Assembly: GCF_001012815.1 (NCBI RefSeq)
Contig: NZ_JYJP01000109.1
Location: forward strand, 1 to 64,000
From: Vibrio mexicanus
GTDB lineage: Bacteria; Pseudomonadota; Gammaproteobacteria; Enterobacterales; Vibrionaceae
Direction: 5' to 3'
Length of the DNA stretch: 64,000 bases
In this document: positions 1 through 7,391 of the stretch, piece by piece
Position numbering within the stretch: position 1 is the first letter of the stretch
Layout: each line of letters starts with the position of its first letter
Notes under the pieces: model-generated
The model's database searches: none
What the model was told of the DNA's origin: nothing
What the model saw: the letters and a program-made list of their open reading frames with translations, nothing else
Made by a program: the position numbers and the translations under genes

Positions 1-59
1 TAATAGCGCCGATGGTAGTGTGGGGCTTCCCCATGTGAGAGTAGGACATCGCCAGGCTT
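1..59 (+). rRNA. rrf: 5S ribosomal RNA, 3' part (truncated by window start)
   Basis: The first 59 bases match the 3' half of the complete 5S gene at 218-337 almost base for base (one visible difference, at base 1). They end in the conserved 3' strand that closes 5S helix I. The 5' half, and presumably the 16S and 23S genes, lie outside the window. This is the first of two 5S genes at the end of this rRNA operon. Confidence 0.95.
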
Positions 60-72
60 TAAATTTGAAGAG

Positions 73-99
73 AGCCCGTTTGAAAGAACGGGCTTTTTT
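73..99 (+). terminator. Terminator-like hairpin between the first 5S and tRNA-Thr
   Basis: An 8-bp GC-rich stem (73-80 with 87-94) has a 6-base loop and runs into six T. It has all the features of an intrinsic terminator, yet a tRNA and a second 5S follow within 120 bp. rRNA antitermination may allow read-through, or the tRNA-Thr/5S pair may have its own promoter. Confidence 0.7.
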
Positions 100-125
100 A
101 ATCCCAAGCATAAAAGATTTATTGT

Positions 126-201
126 GCTGGTATAGCTCAGTTGGTAGAGCGCACCCTTGGTAAGGGTGAGGTCCCCAGTTCAAATCTGGGTACTAGCACC
201 A
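126..201 (+). tRNA. tRNA-Thr (anticodon GGT)
   Basis: A 76-base cloverleaf with encoded CCA at 199-201. The 7-bp acceptor stem pairs 126-132 with 191-197 (one G-U). The anticodon stem is 152-156 with 164-168 around a 7-base loop, anticodon GGT at 159-161, reading ACC threonine codons. The T arm has the usual GTTCAAAT-type loop. It sits between two 5S genes, the same arrangement as the E. coli rrnD tail (rrfD-thrV-rrfF). Confidence 0.97.
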
Positions 202-217
202 CTTAATATAAAGATTT

Positions 218-337
218 TTCTTGGCGACCATAGCATTGTGGACCCACCTGATTCCATGCCGAACTCAGAAGTGAAACGCAATAGCGCCGATGGTAGTGTG
301 GGGCTTCCCCATGTGAGAGTAGGACATCGCCAGGTTA
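218..337 (+). rRNA. rrf: 5S ribosomal RNA
   Basis: A 120-base sequence with the conserved internal blocks of gammaproteobacterial 5S (CCATGCCGAACTCAGAAGTGA in the middle, GGTAGTGTGGGG near the 3' part). Its 5' and 3' ends pair as helix I. It begins only 16 bases after tRNA-Thr, so the two are very likely cut from one precursor. Confidence 0.96.
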
Positions 338-343
338 TATTTT

Positions 344-376
344 AAAGCCCTGACCATAAGGTCGGGGCTTTCTCGT
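344..376 (+). terminator. rRNA operon terminator
   Basis: Complementary arms AAAGCCCTGAC and GTCGGGGCTTT around a short loop are followed by TCTCGTTTCT. The hairpin lies directly behind the second 5S gene. Confidence 0.75.
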
Positions 377-399
377 TTCTGGGGTTGGTGTTTGGAAAG

Positions 400-507
400 G
401 TAGTGTGTGCTTGCGAGTCGTCGAGGTGTCGAACCATCGCACTGCCCATACAAGAGTTGGTATCACCAAGTAGATATTAAAGCCCAGCCTACTTTGCTGA
501 GCCTTTC
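400..507 (+). other. Degenerate 5S-like sequence with a terminator-like tail
   Basis: Around 401-415 the block GGTAGTGTGTGCTT resembles the 5S block GGTAGTGTGGGGCTT. Around 443-470 the stretch from CCCATACAAGAG to ATCACCAAG parallels the 5S 3' end (CCCATGTGAGAG to ATCGCCAGG). A TATTAAAGCCC segment follows, matching the start of the real terminator at 341-350. It cannot be a working 5S. It may be the worn remnant of a further 5S repeat. The match is by eye. Confidence 0.35.
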
Positions 508-540
508 AGCACTAAAACTATTTGTGTAAGGTGCTAATCG

Positions 541-1326
541 CTATTTTGCTTCATTAAGCGACCAATCATACTCGTATTTGAATTTACTGCCGCCGATGTC
601 GGTTAATTCTGGCTTGTACGAGGCTAGGTGAGCGACGAGTTGTTCTTGAGAACCGAAATCTTCAGCAAACCACTCATAGATCGATGATAGTTGCGTTCGA
701 TCATCAGTTACTGATACCCCTTTTTCACTGTTAATGAACTCTTTAGCTGCTGATTCTAACAACTGTTCAGTGTTGCCTGATGTGAATGCTTGCAACTGAA
801 GGTTAGGACAGCCAAGGCTTGCACAGTTCACTGCATAATGCGTTCTAGGGTCATTCCATATAGGACGCAAAATCCGATGCTCTATATCGTTTAGGGTGAG
901 ATCTTTACCATTTACCTCTATTACTTCATCGCCCCAAGGGCCGAAGCTGAACAGTCCGCCCAACTTAGTAATCGACTTAATAGGATAGGCTTCTAGAATC
1001 AGCTCAACAGTGATTGCATTGTAGAGGTTGACCCAATATGCATATTGTTCAGCTCTATTGAGTTGCAGCGGGTCGATGTTGGACATGCTATTCAGGTAAT
1101 TCTTAAGCAACTCTTTATCGCTATTTGAAACACTAGCGTAGCGAAATAAAGTGTTCTCGCCTTCTTTTACCAAGTAGGTATCGAGTATCTGCTGCCAAGG
1201 TGTATGGTCTAAGGCTTCTGAATTACTTTCATTACTGGCATTCCAATAAGGCCAAAGCTCGGACTTAGGTGCAGAAAAGGTTTGGAATGACAGCAAAGTG
1301 AGAAATAGAGTGATAAGTACTTTCAT
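541..1326 (-). CDS. DUF547 family secreted protein
   Basis: A 261-residue protein of the DUF547 family, whose function is not established. A signal peptide is clear: MKVLITLFLTLLSF followed by cleavage near residue 19, so the protein is probably periplasmic. The family's best conserved motif, NCASLGCPNL, is at residues 167-176. A conserved YWVNLYNA segment lies near 97-104. I chose the ATG at 1326 because it starts exactly at the signal peptide; an in-frame ATG at 1353 would add nine residues. No Shine-Dalgarno is obvious for either. It lies alone between the rRNA operon and leuD, reading toward the rRNA genes. Confidence 0.85.
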   Translation of the reverse strand: MKVLITLFLTLLSFQTFSAPKSELWPYWNASNESNSEALDHTPWQQILDTYLVKEGENTLFRYASVSNSDKELLKNYLNSMSNIDPLQLNRAEQYAYWVNLYNAITVELILEAYPIKSITKLGGLFSFGPWGDEVIEVNGKDLTLNDIEHRILRPIWNDPRTHYAVNCASLGCPNLQLQAFTSGNTEQLLESAAKEFINSEKGVSVTDDRTQLSSIYEWFAEDFGSQEQLVAHLASYKPELTDIGGSKFKYEYDWSLNEAK

Positions 1327-1407
1327 AGAATTACGAGTTAATTTAAGTAACATATACAATCAGACCGCTTAATGTATCTCTTCATTTCATATTAAGTTGT
1401 CACAAAT

Positions 1408-1435
1408 AAAAAGGCTGGCACTTGCCAACCTTTTT
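1408..1435 (-). terminator. leuABCD operon terminator
   Basis: The arms AAAAAGGCTGGCA and TGCCAACCTTTTT pair except for one central mismatch. A run of U is produced in either direction, so it can end leuD transcripts on the minus strand and any plus-strand transcript. It lies 46 bp past the leuD stop. Confidence 0.85.
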
Positions 1436-1480
1436 AGTCATTGAGCTTTTTAGTTATTAAGCTCCGAAAAGATTCTCAGC

Positions 1481-2083
1481 TTATTTTAAAAACGCTGGAA
1501 TTTTTTCTTCGTATGCAGCAATTTTATCTTCGTGCTGAAGAGTTAGGCCAATGTTATCTAGGCCATTTAGTAGGCAGTGGCGGCGGAACTCATCAATTTC
1601 GAATGAGTACTCTTTCCCATTAGCGCGAACAACATTCGCCTCTAGATCTACCTCAACCTGCGCACCTTCATTCGCTTCTATAAACTGGAATATCTCATCC
1701 ACTTCTTGCTCTGTAAGACGTACCGGAACCATCTGGTTGTTGATTGAGTTACCGTAGAAGATGTCTGCAAAGCTTGGCGCGATCATCGCTTTGATACCGT
1801 AATCTGCCAACGCCCAAGGCGCGTGTTCACGAGATGAACCACAGCCAAAGTTCTCACGAGCTAGTAGGATCGAAGCGCCTTGGTAACGAGGAGCGTTCAT
1901 CACAAACTCTGGGTTTGGTTGCTCTCCAGCGTCATCTAGGAAGCGCCAATCGTGAAATAGGTGCTTACCAAAACCTAAGCGAGATACTTTTTGTAGGAAC
2001 TGCTTAGGGATAATTGCATCGGTATCGACGTTCGCTGCATCTAGAGGAACAACCAAGCCTGTGTGTTGTTTAAAACCTGACAT
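1481..2083 (-). CDS. leuD: 3-isopropylmalate dehydratase small subunit
   Basis: LeuD pairs with LeuC to isomerise 2-isopropylmalate to 3-isopropylmalate, the second step of leucine synthesis. The 200-residue length is normal. The family signature CGSSREHAPW lies at residues 81-90. An FDWRF-like segment near 44-48 and an NSxNNQ-type motif further on are also as expected. It is the last gene of the leu operon, starting 11 bp after leuC ends. A purine-rich Shine-Dalgarno (GGAGAG) precedes the ATG. The hairpin at 1408-1435 should end the transcript. Confidence 0.97.
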   Translation of the reverse strand: MSGFKQHTGLVVPLDAANVDTDAIIPKQFLQKVSRLGFGKHLFHDWRFLDDAGEQPNPEFVMNAPRYQGASILLARENFGCGSSREHAPWALADYGIKAMIAPSFADIFYGNSINNQMVPVRLTEQEVDEIFQFIEANEGAQVEVDLEANVVRANGKEYSFEIDEFRRHCLLNGLDNIGLTLQHEDKIAAYEEKIPAFLK

Positions 2084-2094
2084 GTGTTCTCTCC

Positions 2095-3495
2095 TTAGTC
2101 CAATTCACGAATGTCAACAAAGTGACCAGCAATTGCTGCTGCCGCTGCCATAGCAGGGCTCACTAAGTGGGTACGGCCATCACGGCCCTGACGGCCCTCA
2201 AAGTTACGGTTTGAAGTAGATGCACAACGCTCGTGTGGACCTAAGCGGTCATTGTTCATTGCTAGACACATAGAACAGCCCGGTAGGCGCCATTCAAAGC
2301 CAGCGTCTTTAAAGATAGTATCTAGACCTTCCGCTTCTGCTTGCGCTTTTACCTGTTCAGAGCCCGGTACGATAAGCGCTTGTACGTTATCTGCTACCTT
2401 ACGGCCCTTCGCAATTTCAGCTGCTGCACGCATATCTTCGATACGAGAGTTAGTGCAAGAACCAACAAACACTTTATCTACTTTGTAGTCAGACAGTGCT
2501 TTGCCAGCTTCGAGACCCATGTAAGCTAATGCTTTCTCAGCTGATGCTTTTTCAACTGGGTCTGCAAAGCTTTCTGGTGCTGGGATAGGTTGGTCAACTG
2601 CGATTACCTGACCTGGGTTAGTACCCCAAGTAACCTGAGGTTTGATGTCTGCAGCGTTTAGCGTAACAACGGCATCAAATTCAGCATCATCATCAGTTTT
2701 TAGAGATGACCAGTACTCAATGGCTGCATCTAAGTCGTCACCCGTTGGAGCGAACTTACGGCCTTTGATGTACTCAAAAGTGGTTCCATCTGGTGCGATT
2801 AAACCTGCTTTCGCGCCCAGCTCGATAGCCATGTTACATACTGTCATACGACCTTCCATCGTAAGATCTGTAATGGCTTCACCACAGAACTCAACTACGT
2901 AGCCAGTACCGCCAGCGGCAGTGGTTTCACCGATGATGGCTAGTACGATATCTTTTGCCGTAATTCCCGGTGCGACCTTGCCTTTTACTTCGATCTTCAT
3001 CGTTTTAGCACGTGCTTGCTTTAGCGTTTGTGTCGCTAGAACGTGTTCAACTTCAGAAGTACCGATACCAAATGCTAGCGAGCCGAATGCACCGTGTGTT
3101 GCTGTGTGTGAATCACCACAAACAATGGTCATGCCTGGTAGCGTAATACCTAGCTCAGGGCCCATAACGTGGACGATGCCTTGATACTTGTGGTTGATAT
3201 CGTAAAGCGTAACGCCGAATTCTTCACAGTTTTTAGATAGCGTTTCCATCTGAATACGCGCCATCTCGCCAGAAGCGTTAATGTCTTTAGTCTGCGTTGA
3301 AACGTTGTGGTCCATCGTTGCAAACGTTTTGCCTACTTGGCGAACTTTACGACCTTTCTCACGCAGGCCATCAAAAGCTTGAGGTGAGGTTACTTCGTGA
3401 ACCAAATGGCGGTCAATGTAAAGAATCGGGTTTTCGCCCTCAGCGGCTACGGCAACGTGTGCGTCGTAGACCTTTTCATATAATGTTTTGCCCAT
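2095..3495 (-). CDS. leuC: 3-isopropylmalate dehydratase large subunit
   Basis: LeuC carries the [4Fe-4S] cluster of isopropylmalate isomerase. With the ATG at 3495 the protein has 466 residues, the same as E. coli LeuC. The three cluster cysteines then fall at 347, 407 and 410 (in VGSCTNSR and CSMCLAM), the E. coli positions. A second ATG lies immediately upstream (3498); the Shine-Dalgarno AGGA fits either. Any longer N-terminus would run back past this ribosome site and is unlikely. It is third in the leuABCD operon, 61 bp after leuB. Confidence 0.97.
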   Translation of the reverse strand: MGKTLYEKVYDAHVAVAAEGENPILYIDRHLVHEVTSPQAFDGLREKGRKVRQVGKTFATMDHNVSTQTKDINASGEMARIQMETLSKNCEEFGVTLYDINHKYQGIVHVMGPELGITLPGMTIVCGDSHTATHGAFGSLAFGIGTSEVEHVLATQTLKQARAKTMKIEVKGKVAPGITAKDIVLAIIGETTAAGGTGYVVEFCGEAITDLTMEGRMTVCNMAIELGAKAGLIAPDGTTFEYIKGRKFAPTGDDLDAAIEYWSSLKTDDDAEFDAVVTLNAADIKPQVTWGTNPGQVIAVDQPIPAPESFADPVEKASAEKALAYMGLEAGKALSDYKVDKVFVGSCTNSRIEDMRAAAEIAKGRKVADNVQALIVPGSEQVKAQAEAEGLDTIFKDAGFEWRLPGCSMCLAMNNDRLGPHERCASTSNRNFEGRQGRDGRTHLVSPAMAAAAAIAGHFVDIRELD

Positions 3496-3556
3496 CATCA
3501 CATTCCTGTGTGCGACTCCCGACAACGGCTTATCGGGAGCAAATAATTATTATTGA

Positions 3557-4648
3557 TTAAGAGTTTAAGATGTACTCAGCGATCTTATCGCCCATCTCAG
3601 AGGTAGATAGCGCTGGTTTATCACCGGCTAAGTCGCCTGTTAGTTCACCTGCAGAAAGCGCTTTAGAAACCGCGCTCTCGATATCTTGCGCGGCAGCTTC
3701 TTGACCAAGGCTGTAGCGTAGCATTAGCGCTGCAGATAAGATTTGAGCAACAGGGTTGGCAATGTTCTTACCTGCGATGTCTGGTGCACTACCACCTGCT
3801 GGTTCATATAGACCAAATTTGCTTTCGTTTAACGATGCAGATGGAAGCATGCCCATAGAGCCAGTGATCATTGCACACTCGTCAGAGATGATATCGCCGA
3901 AGATGTTTGAACATAGCATCACGTCAAACTGTGCAGGGTCTTTGATTAGCTGCATAGTCGCGTTGTCGATGTACATGTGTGAAAGCTCAACATCTGGGTA
4001 ATCTTTTGCGATCTCTTCAACTACTTCGCGCCACAGGATAGAGCTTTGTAGTACGTTTGCTTTGTCGATTGAGCAAACCTTCTTGTCACGTAGGCGAGCT
4101 GATTCAAACGCAATCTTTGCAATGCGCTCAATTTCGTAGCGATGGTAAACTTCAGTATCGAAAGCTTTCTCGTTAGGACCTTCACCTTCACGACCTTTAG
4201 GTTGGCCGAAGTAGATACCACCCGTTAGCTCACGAACCACAACGATGTCGAAGCCGTTTTCTGAAATGTCTGCACGAAGTGGAGAGAAAGCTTCTAAACC
4301 TTTATGGATCTGCGCTGGGCGAAGGTTACAGAAAAGCTGGAAGTGTTTGCGAAGTGGAAGTAGTGCACCACGCTCAGGCTGATCATTTGGTGGAAGGTGT
4401 TCCCACTTAGGACCGCCTACAGAACCAAATAGCACAGCGTCTGACTCTTCACACGCTTTCACTGTTGATTCTGGTAGTGGACAACCGTGGTTATCGATTG
4501 CAATACCGCCGACATCGTGTTCTTCACGTTCGAACTGAACACCATGTTTTTTCTCGATAGCATCTAGCACTTTGTGTGCTTGCTGCATTACTTCTGGGCC
4601 AATGCCATCGCCAGGAAGAACGGCGATTTTGAATGATTTGTCTGTCAT
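3557..4648 (-). CDS. leuB: 3-isopropylmalate dehydrogenase
   Basis: LeuB oxidises and decarboxylates 3-isopropylmalate to 2-ketoisocaproate using NAD. The product has 363 residues, the family norm. It opens with the IAVLPGDGIGPEV motif. The substrate and metal segment DNATMQLIKDP and the C-terminal NAD-binding GGSAPDIAGKNIANP motif are both present. It follows leuA by 79 bp and precedes leuC by 61 bp. Its start is supported by an upstream purine-rich AAAGGAT. Confidence 0.98.
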   Translation of the reverse strand: MTDKSFKIAVLPGDGIGPEVMQQAHKVLDAIEKKHGVQFEREEHDVGGIAIDNHGCPLPESTVKACEESDAVLFGSVGGPKWEHLPPNDQPERGALLPLRKHFQLFCNLRPAQIHKGLEAFSPLRADISENGFDIVVVRELTGGIYFGQPKGREGEGPNEKAFDTEVYHRYEIERIAKIAFESARLRDKKVCSIDKANVLQSSILWREVVEEIAKDYPDVELSHMYIDNATMQLIKDPAQFDVMLCSNIFGDIISDECAMITGSMGMLPSASLNESKFGLYEPAGGSAPDIAGKNIANPVAQILSAALMLRYSLGQEAAAQDIESAVSKALSAGELTGDLAGDKPALSTSEMGDKIAEYILNS

Positions 4649-4727
4649 GTTAATCCTTTATACTTTTATTTTTGCTCTCTTTGGAGAGTCATTCCCTGTC
4701 AGCAGCTCTTGACTCTCCAGAAGAGGT

Positions 4728-6278
4728 TTAAACTGTTTCGACTTTCTTTTGCTTAATTTCGGCGATCTTATCGGCACGATGGATGCTGTTAATAACATGA
4801 AGTAGTGCTTGGCCAGATGCTTCAACGATGTCAGTTGATACGCCTGTACCGTGGTACTTTCTGCCTTTGTAGTTCGCAATGATGTCAGCTTGGCCTAAGC
4901 CATCTTCGCCTTCACCTTTAGCCGTTAAATCAAACTTATCTAGAACAATATCATAACCAGTGACACGATAGATACACTGGTAAAGTGCATCAACAGGGCC
5001 GTTACCGACAGCTGCCTCACTAGTCTCTTCATCGCCACACTGTAGCTTGATACTGGTTGTCGCCATCACGCTGCCAGATTGCACGCTTAGGTAGTTCAAC
5101 TTGTAGAAGTCATCTTCTTCTCGTAGGTTGGAGAAGTGCATTAACGCTTCCAAATCGTAATCGAATACTTGGCCTTTGCGGTCTGCCAATTTCAAGAAAT
5201 CTTCGTATAGTGCGTCTAGGTTGTACTCATCGCCTTCTTTATAGCCCATCGTATCCATGTGGCTCTTCACCGCGGCACGGCCACTTCGGCTAGTTAGGTT
5301 AAGCGCTTGGTTTTTAAGACCGATAGACTCAGGGGTCATGATTTCGTAGGTGTTCTTGTTCTTCAACATACCGTCTTGGTGGATACCTGAAGAGTGACTG
5401 AACGCATTCGCACCTACAATCGCTTTGTTGTCTTGAATTGGCATGTTACAAAGTTGGCTAACAAGCTTACTTGTACGGTGAATTTCGTCGTACTTAAGAC
5501 CTGTGTTCACGCCCAAAAACTCTTGGCGCGTCTTGATGATCATGGCGATCTCTTCAAGAGAACAGTTACCTGCGCGCTCACCGATACCGTTAATGGTACC
5601 TTCTACCTGACGTGCACCAGCTTGAACCGCAGCAATTGAGTTAGCAACAGACATACCTAGGTCATCGTGACAGTGAACTGAGATGATCGCCTTATCGATG
5701 TTTGGTACTCGGTTGAATAGCGTTTGGATGATACCACCAAACTCATTCGGTACTGTGTAGCCGACGGTGTCTGGAATGTTGATTGTGTTGGCACCGGCAT
5801 CAATGGCTGCTTCTACCATGCGACATAAGTTGTCGATCGGTGTACGGCCTGCATCTTCACAAGAAAACTCGACGTCGTCAGTGTAGTTACGGGCACGTTT
5901 AACTGCTTGAACACCCATCTCTACCACATCGTCGTAGCTGCGACGCAATTTGTCTTGAACGTGAACAGTTGAAGTTGAGATGAAGGTATGAATACGGAAT
6001 GCGTCTGCCACTTTTAGTGCTTCTGCAGCTGCATCAATGTCTTTAGCAACCGCGCGGGACAAACCACATACTCGGCTGTTCTTGATGTTGCGCGCAATGG
6101 TTTGAACCGATTCGAAATCGCCTGGAGAAGAAACAGGGAAACCAGCTTCGATTACATCTACACCGAGGCGCTCTAGTGCGTAGGCAATTTGCAGTTTCTC
6201 TTTAACCGTCAAACTTGCTGACAACGCTTGTTCGCCATCACGTAATGTGGTGTCGAATATAATCACCTGATCGTTCAT
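4728..6278 (-). CDS. leuA: 2-isopropylmalate synthase
   Basis: LeuA condenses acetyl-CoA with 2-ketoisovalerate, the committed step of leucine synthesis, and is normally feedback-inhibited by leucine. The 516 residues begin with the DRE-TIM signature: the DTTLRDGEQ motif at residues 9-17 supplies the catalytic and metal residues. The metal-binding HCHDDLG follows in the barrel. A complete C-terminal regulatory dimer domain is present. It is the first structural gene of the operon, and transcription into it should be controlled by the leuL attenuator upstream. The start codon has AAGGAAG as ribosome site. Confidence 0.98.
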   Translation of the reverse strand: MNDQVIIFDTTLRDGEQALSASLTVKEKLQIAYALERLGVDVIEAGFPVSSPGDFESVQTIARNIKNSRVCGLSRAVAKDIDAAAEALKVADAFRIHTFISTSTVHVQDKLRRSYDDVVEMGVQAVKRARNYTDDVEFSCEDAGRTPIDNLCRMVEAAIDAGANTINIPDTVGYTVPNEFGGIIQTLFNRVPNIDKAIISVHCHDDLGMSVANSIAAVQAGARQVEGTINGIGERAGNCSLEEIAMIIKTRQEFLGVNTGLKYDEIHRTSKLVSQLCNMPIQDNKAIVGANAFSHSSGIHQDGMLKNKNTYEIMTPESIGLKNQALNLTSRSGRAAVKSHMDTMGYKEGDEYNLDALYEDFLKLADRKGQVFDYDLEALMHFSNLREEDDFYKLNYLSVQSGSVMATTSIKLQCGDEETSEAAVGNGPVDALYQCIYRVTGYDIVLDKFDLTAKGEGEDGLGQADIIANYKGRKYHGTGVSTDIVEASGQALLHVINSIHRADKIAEIKQKKVETV

Positions 6279-6342
6279 GTTTGCTTCCTTTTTACCGATT
6301 GTTAATCGTTTGCTTCCAGTTTCTTTTTAAAAGAGAGATATG

Positions 6343-6414
6343 AAAAAAGCCCGCATTTTGGTGCGGGCTTTTTAAATTCTTATGTGGTTCATTTTTCTTC
6401 CACAGCCAACCCGC
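6343..6414 (-). promoter_or_regulatory. leu operon transcription attenuator
   Basis: Between leuL and leuA lies a perfect 12-bp stem (6344-6355 with 6362-6373) with a short loop and a U run in the leuA direction: the terminator. Just after the leuL stop, 6408-6414 encodes GCGGGUU, which can pair with AGCCCGC of the terminator's leading arm. That would serve as antiterminator when a ribosome stalls at the leucine codons. Classical leucine attenuation is known for E. coli leuL; the alternative pairing here was read by eye. Confidence 0.85.
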
Positions 6415-6418
6415 GCGA

Positions 6419-6469
6419 TTATGTCACGATAAGGAGGAGGCTCAGCAGGATAGAAAAACGGTTCATCAT
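6419..6469 (-). CDS. leuL: leu operon leader peptide
   Basis: A 16-codon peptide, MMNRFSILLSLLLIVT, precedes the attenuator. It contains five leucines, two adjacent and then three adjacent, which is the sensing device of leucine attenuation: scarce charged tRNA-Leu stalls the ribosome there. AAGGA lies about ten bases upstream of the first ATG. The stop is about 45 bp from the terminator hairpin, suitable for coupling. Codons used include CTG, CTC and CTT. Confidence 0.9.
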   Translation of the reverse strand: MMNRFSILLSLLLIVT

Positions 6470-6521
6470 TGTTAACGGTTCCTTTTAGGGCGTTAAATAA
6501 TCCACAAAATTAAGTTAACAA

Positions 6522-6551
6522 ATTAGTACCGCACTCAGCCTGTGAGGTCAA
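6522..6551 (-). promoter_or_regulatory. Probable leu operon promoter
   Basis: On the minus strand TTGACC (6546-6551) is followed after 17-18 bases by TACTAAT (6522-6528), a fair sigma-70 promoter. Transcription would start near 6515, about 45 bases ahead of leuL. The spacing and position suit an attenuated leader. Confidence 0.5.
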
Positions 6552-6616
6552 CCCTTTCGTCGCATTTTTATTCATATCGGATCAGTTAGGCAGAAATCTC
6601 GCGGTCAGACAATAAA

Positions 6617-6696
6617 TTAATCAAATGATTAAATAGTGATTAATAAAAGTCCTGTGGATAGAAAATAGTCTGTCCTATAATTAATCAATTGTTTAA
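6617..6696 (+). promoter_or_regulatory. Paired operator-like palindromes and -10 box upstream of the TetR gene
   Basis: TTAATCA-AA-TGATTAA at 6617-6632 is a 7-bp inverted repeat. A second copy at 6681-6696 (TTAATCA-AT-TGTTTAA) has one changed base. The centres are 64 bp apart. A TATAAT box at 6676-6681 abuts the second copy, so a repressor bound there would block it. The likely ligand is the TetR protein encoded just downstream, acting on its own operon. Confidence 0.55.
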
Positions 6697-6707
6697 TTAT
6701 TACTGAA

Positions 6708-7391
6708 ATGAGTATGGTTAATATGGGGCAGGAATCGCGGAGAGTAGGGCGGCCAACGGAGCATACTGATGCTAGGCAGCTGTTAGTCAGTGCTGCTCGT
6801 GGGCTTTTCATCACTCAAAGCTACGAAAAAGTGTCCACTCGAAAGATAGCACAAGAAGCGGGCGTTAATGTGGCGATGATACGTTATTACTTTGGCAGCA
6901 AAGAAGGACTGTTTGAAACCATGGTTCGCGAAACCATTGCACCAATGAAGTTGCAAGTTCAGCGTTTATTCAAAGACGTCACCCATAAAAACCTCGTCGA
7001 TTTGATGCGAACGTATTACCAAGAGATGAGCAAGTCGCCGCAATTTCCTCGGTTAGTGGCTCAGGTAATGAATATGCCTGAAAGCCAACCTCAAAGGCAG
7101 TTAGTTGAGAAGGCTCTGGATGACGTGAGTCGGCCAATGCAAGAAGCCATAATCAGTCGAATCAGTGCGGATAGTGTTCTTAAGCCGGGCTTTGAACCTA
7201 GACTATGTAAGTTCTCTTTTCTTAGTTTGATGGTGTTCCCCTTTATTGCGCCTTCATCGCTATTAGCCAAACATGACATTCAAATCAATGAAGCGTTTCT
7301 CAATCAATTAATTGAACACAACATTAAACTTATGACCTCAGGCATGTTGCAAGAACCCGCAACCCAGCAAGGAAGCCAAAATGAAAATTAA
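6708..7391 (+). CDS. TetR family transcriptional regulator of the adjacent efflux operon
   Basis: A 227-residue TetR-type repressor. The N-terminal helix-turn-helix spans about residues 43-63 (STRKIAQEAGV...MIRYYFGSKE), with the typical YYFGSKEGLF that closes the DNA-binding domain. The remainder is an all-helical ligand and dimer region without a recognisable ligand class. Three in-frame ATGs (6708, 6714, 6723) leave the exact start open. Its end overlaps the membrane-fusion gene by 11 bp, so the two are co-transcribed. It probably represses this operon through the palindromes at 6617-6696. Confidence 0.88.
   Translation: MSMVNMGQESRRVGRPTEHTDARQLLVSAARGLFITQSYEKVSTRKIAQEAGVNVAMIRYYFGSKEGLFETMVRETIAPMKLQVQRLFKDVTHKNLVDLMRTYYQEMSKSPQFPRLVAQVMNMPESQPQRQLVEKALDDVSRPMQEAIISRISADSVLKPGFEPRLCKFSFLSLMVFPFIAPSSLLAKHDIQINEAFLNQLIEHNIKLMTSGMLQEPATQQGSQNEN

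Noticed and set aside
265..453. Open frames across the 5S and tRNA genes
   Set aside because: They run through structured RNA genes and have no coding character.
3496..3525. A ten-residue longer LeuC
   Set aside because: The longer start overlaps the ribosome site, and only the 466-residue form aligns with E. coli cysteine numbering.
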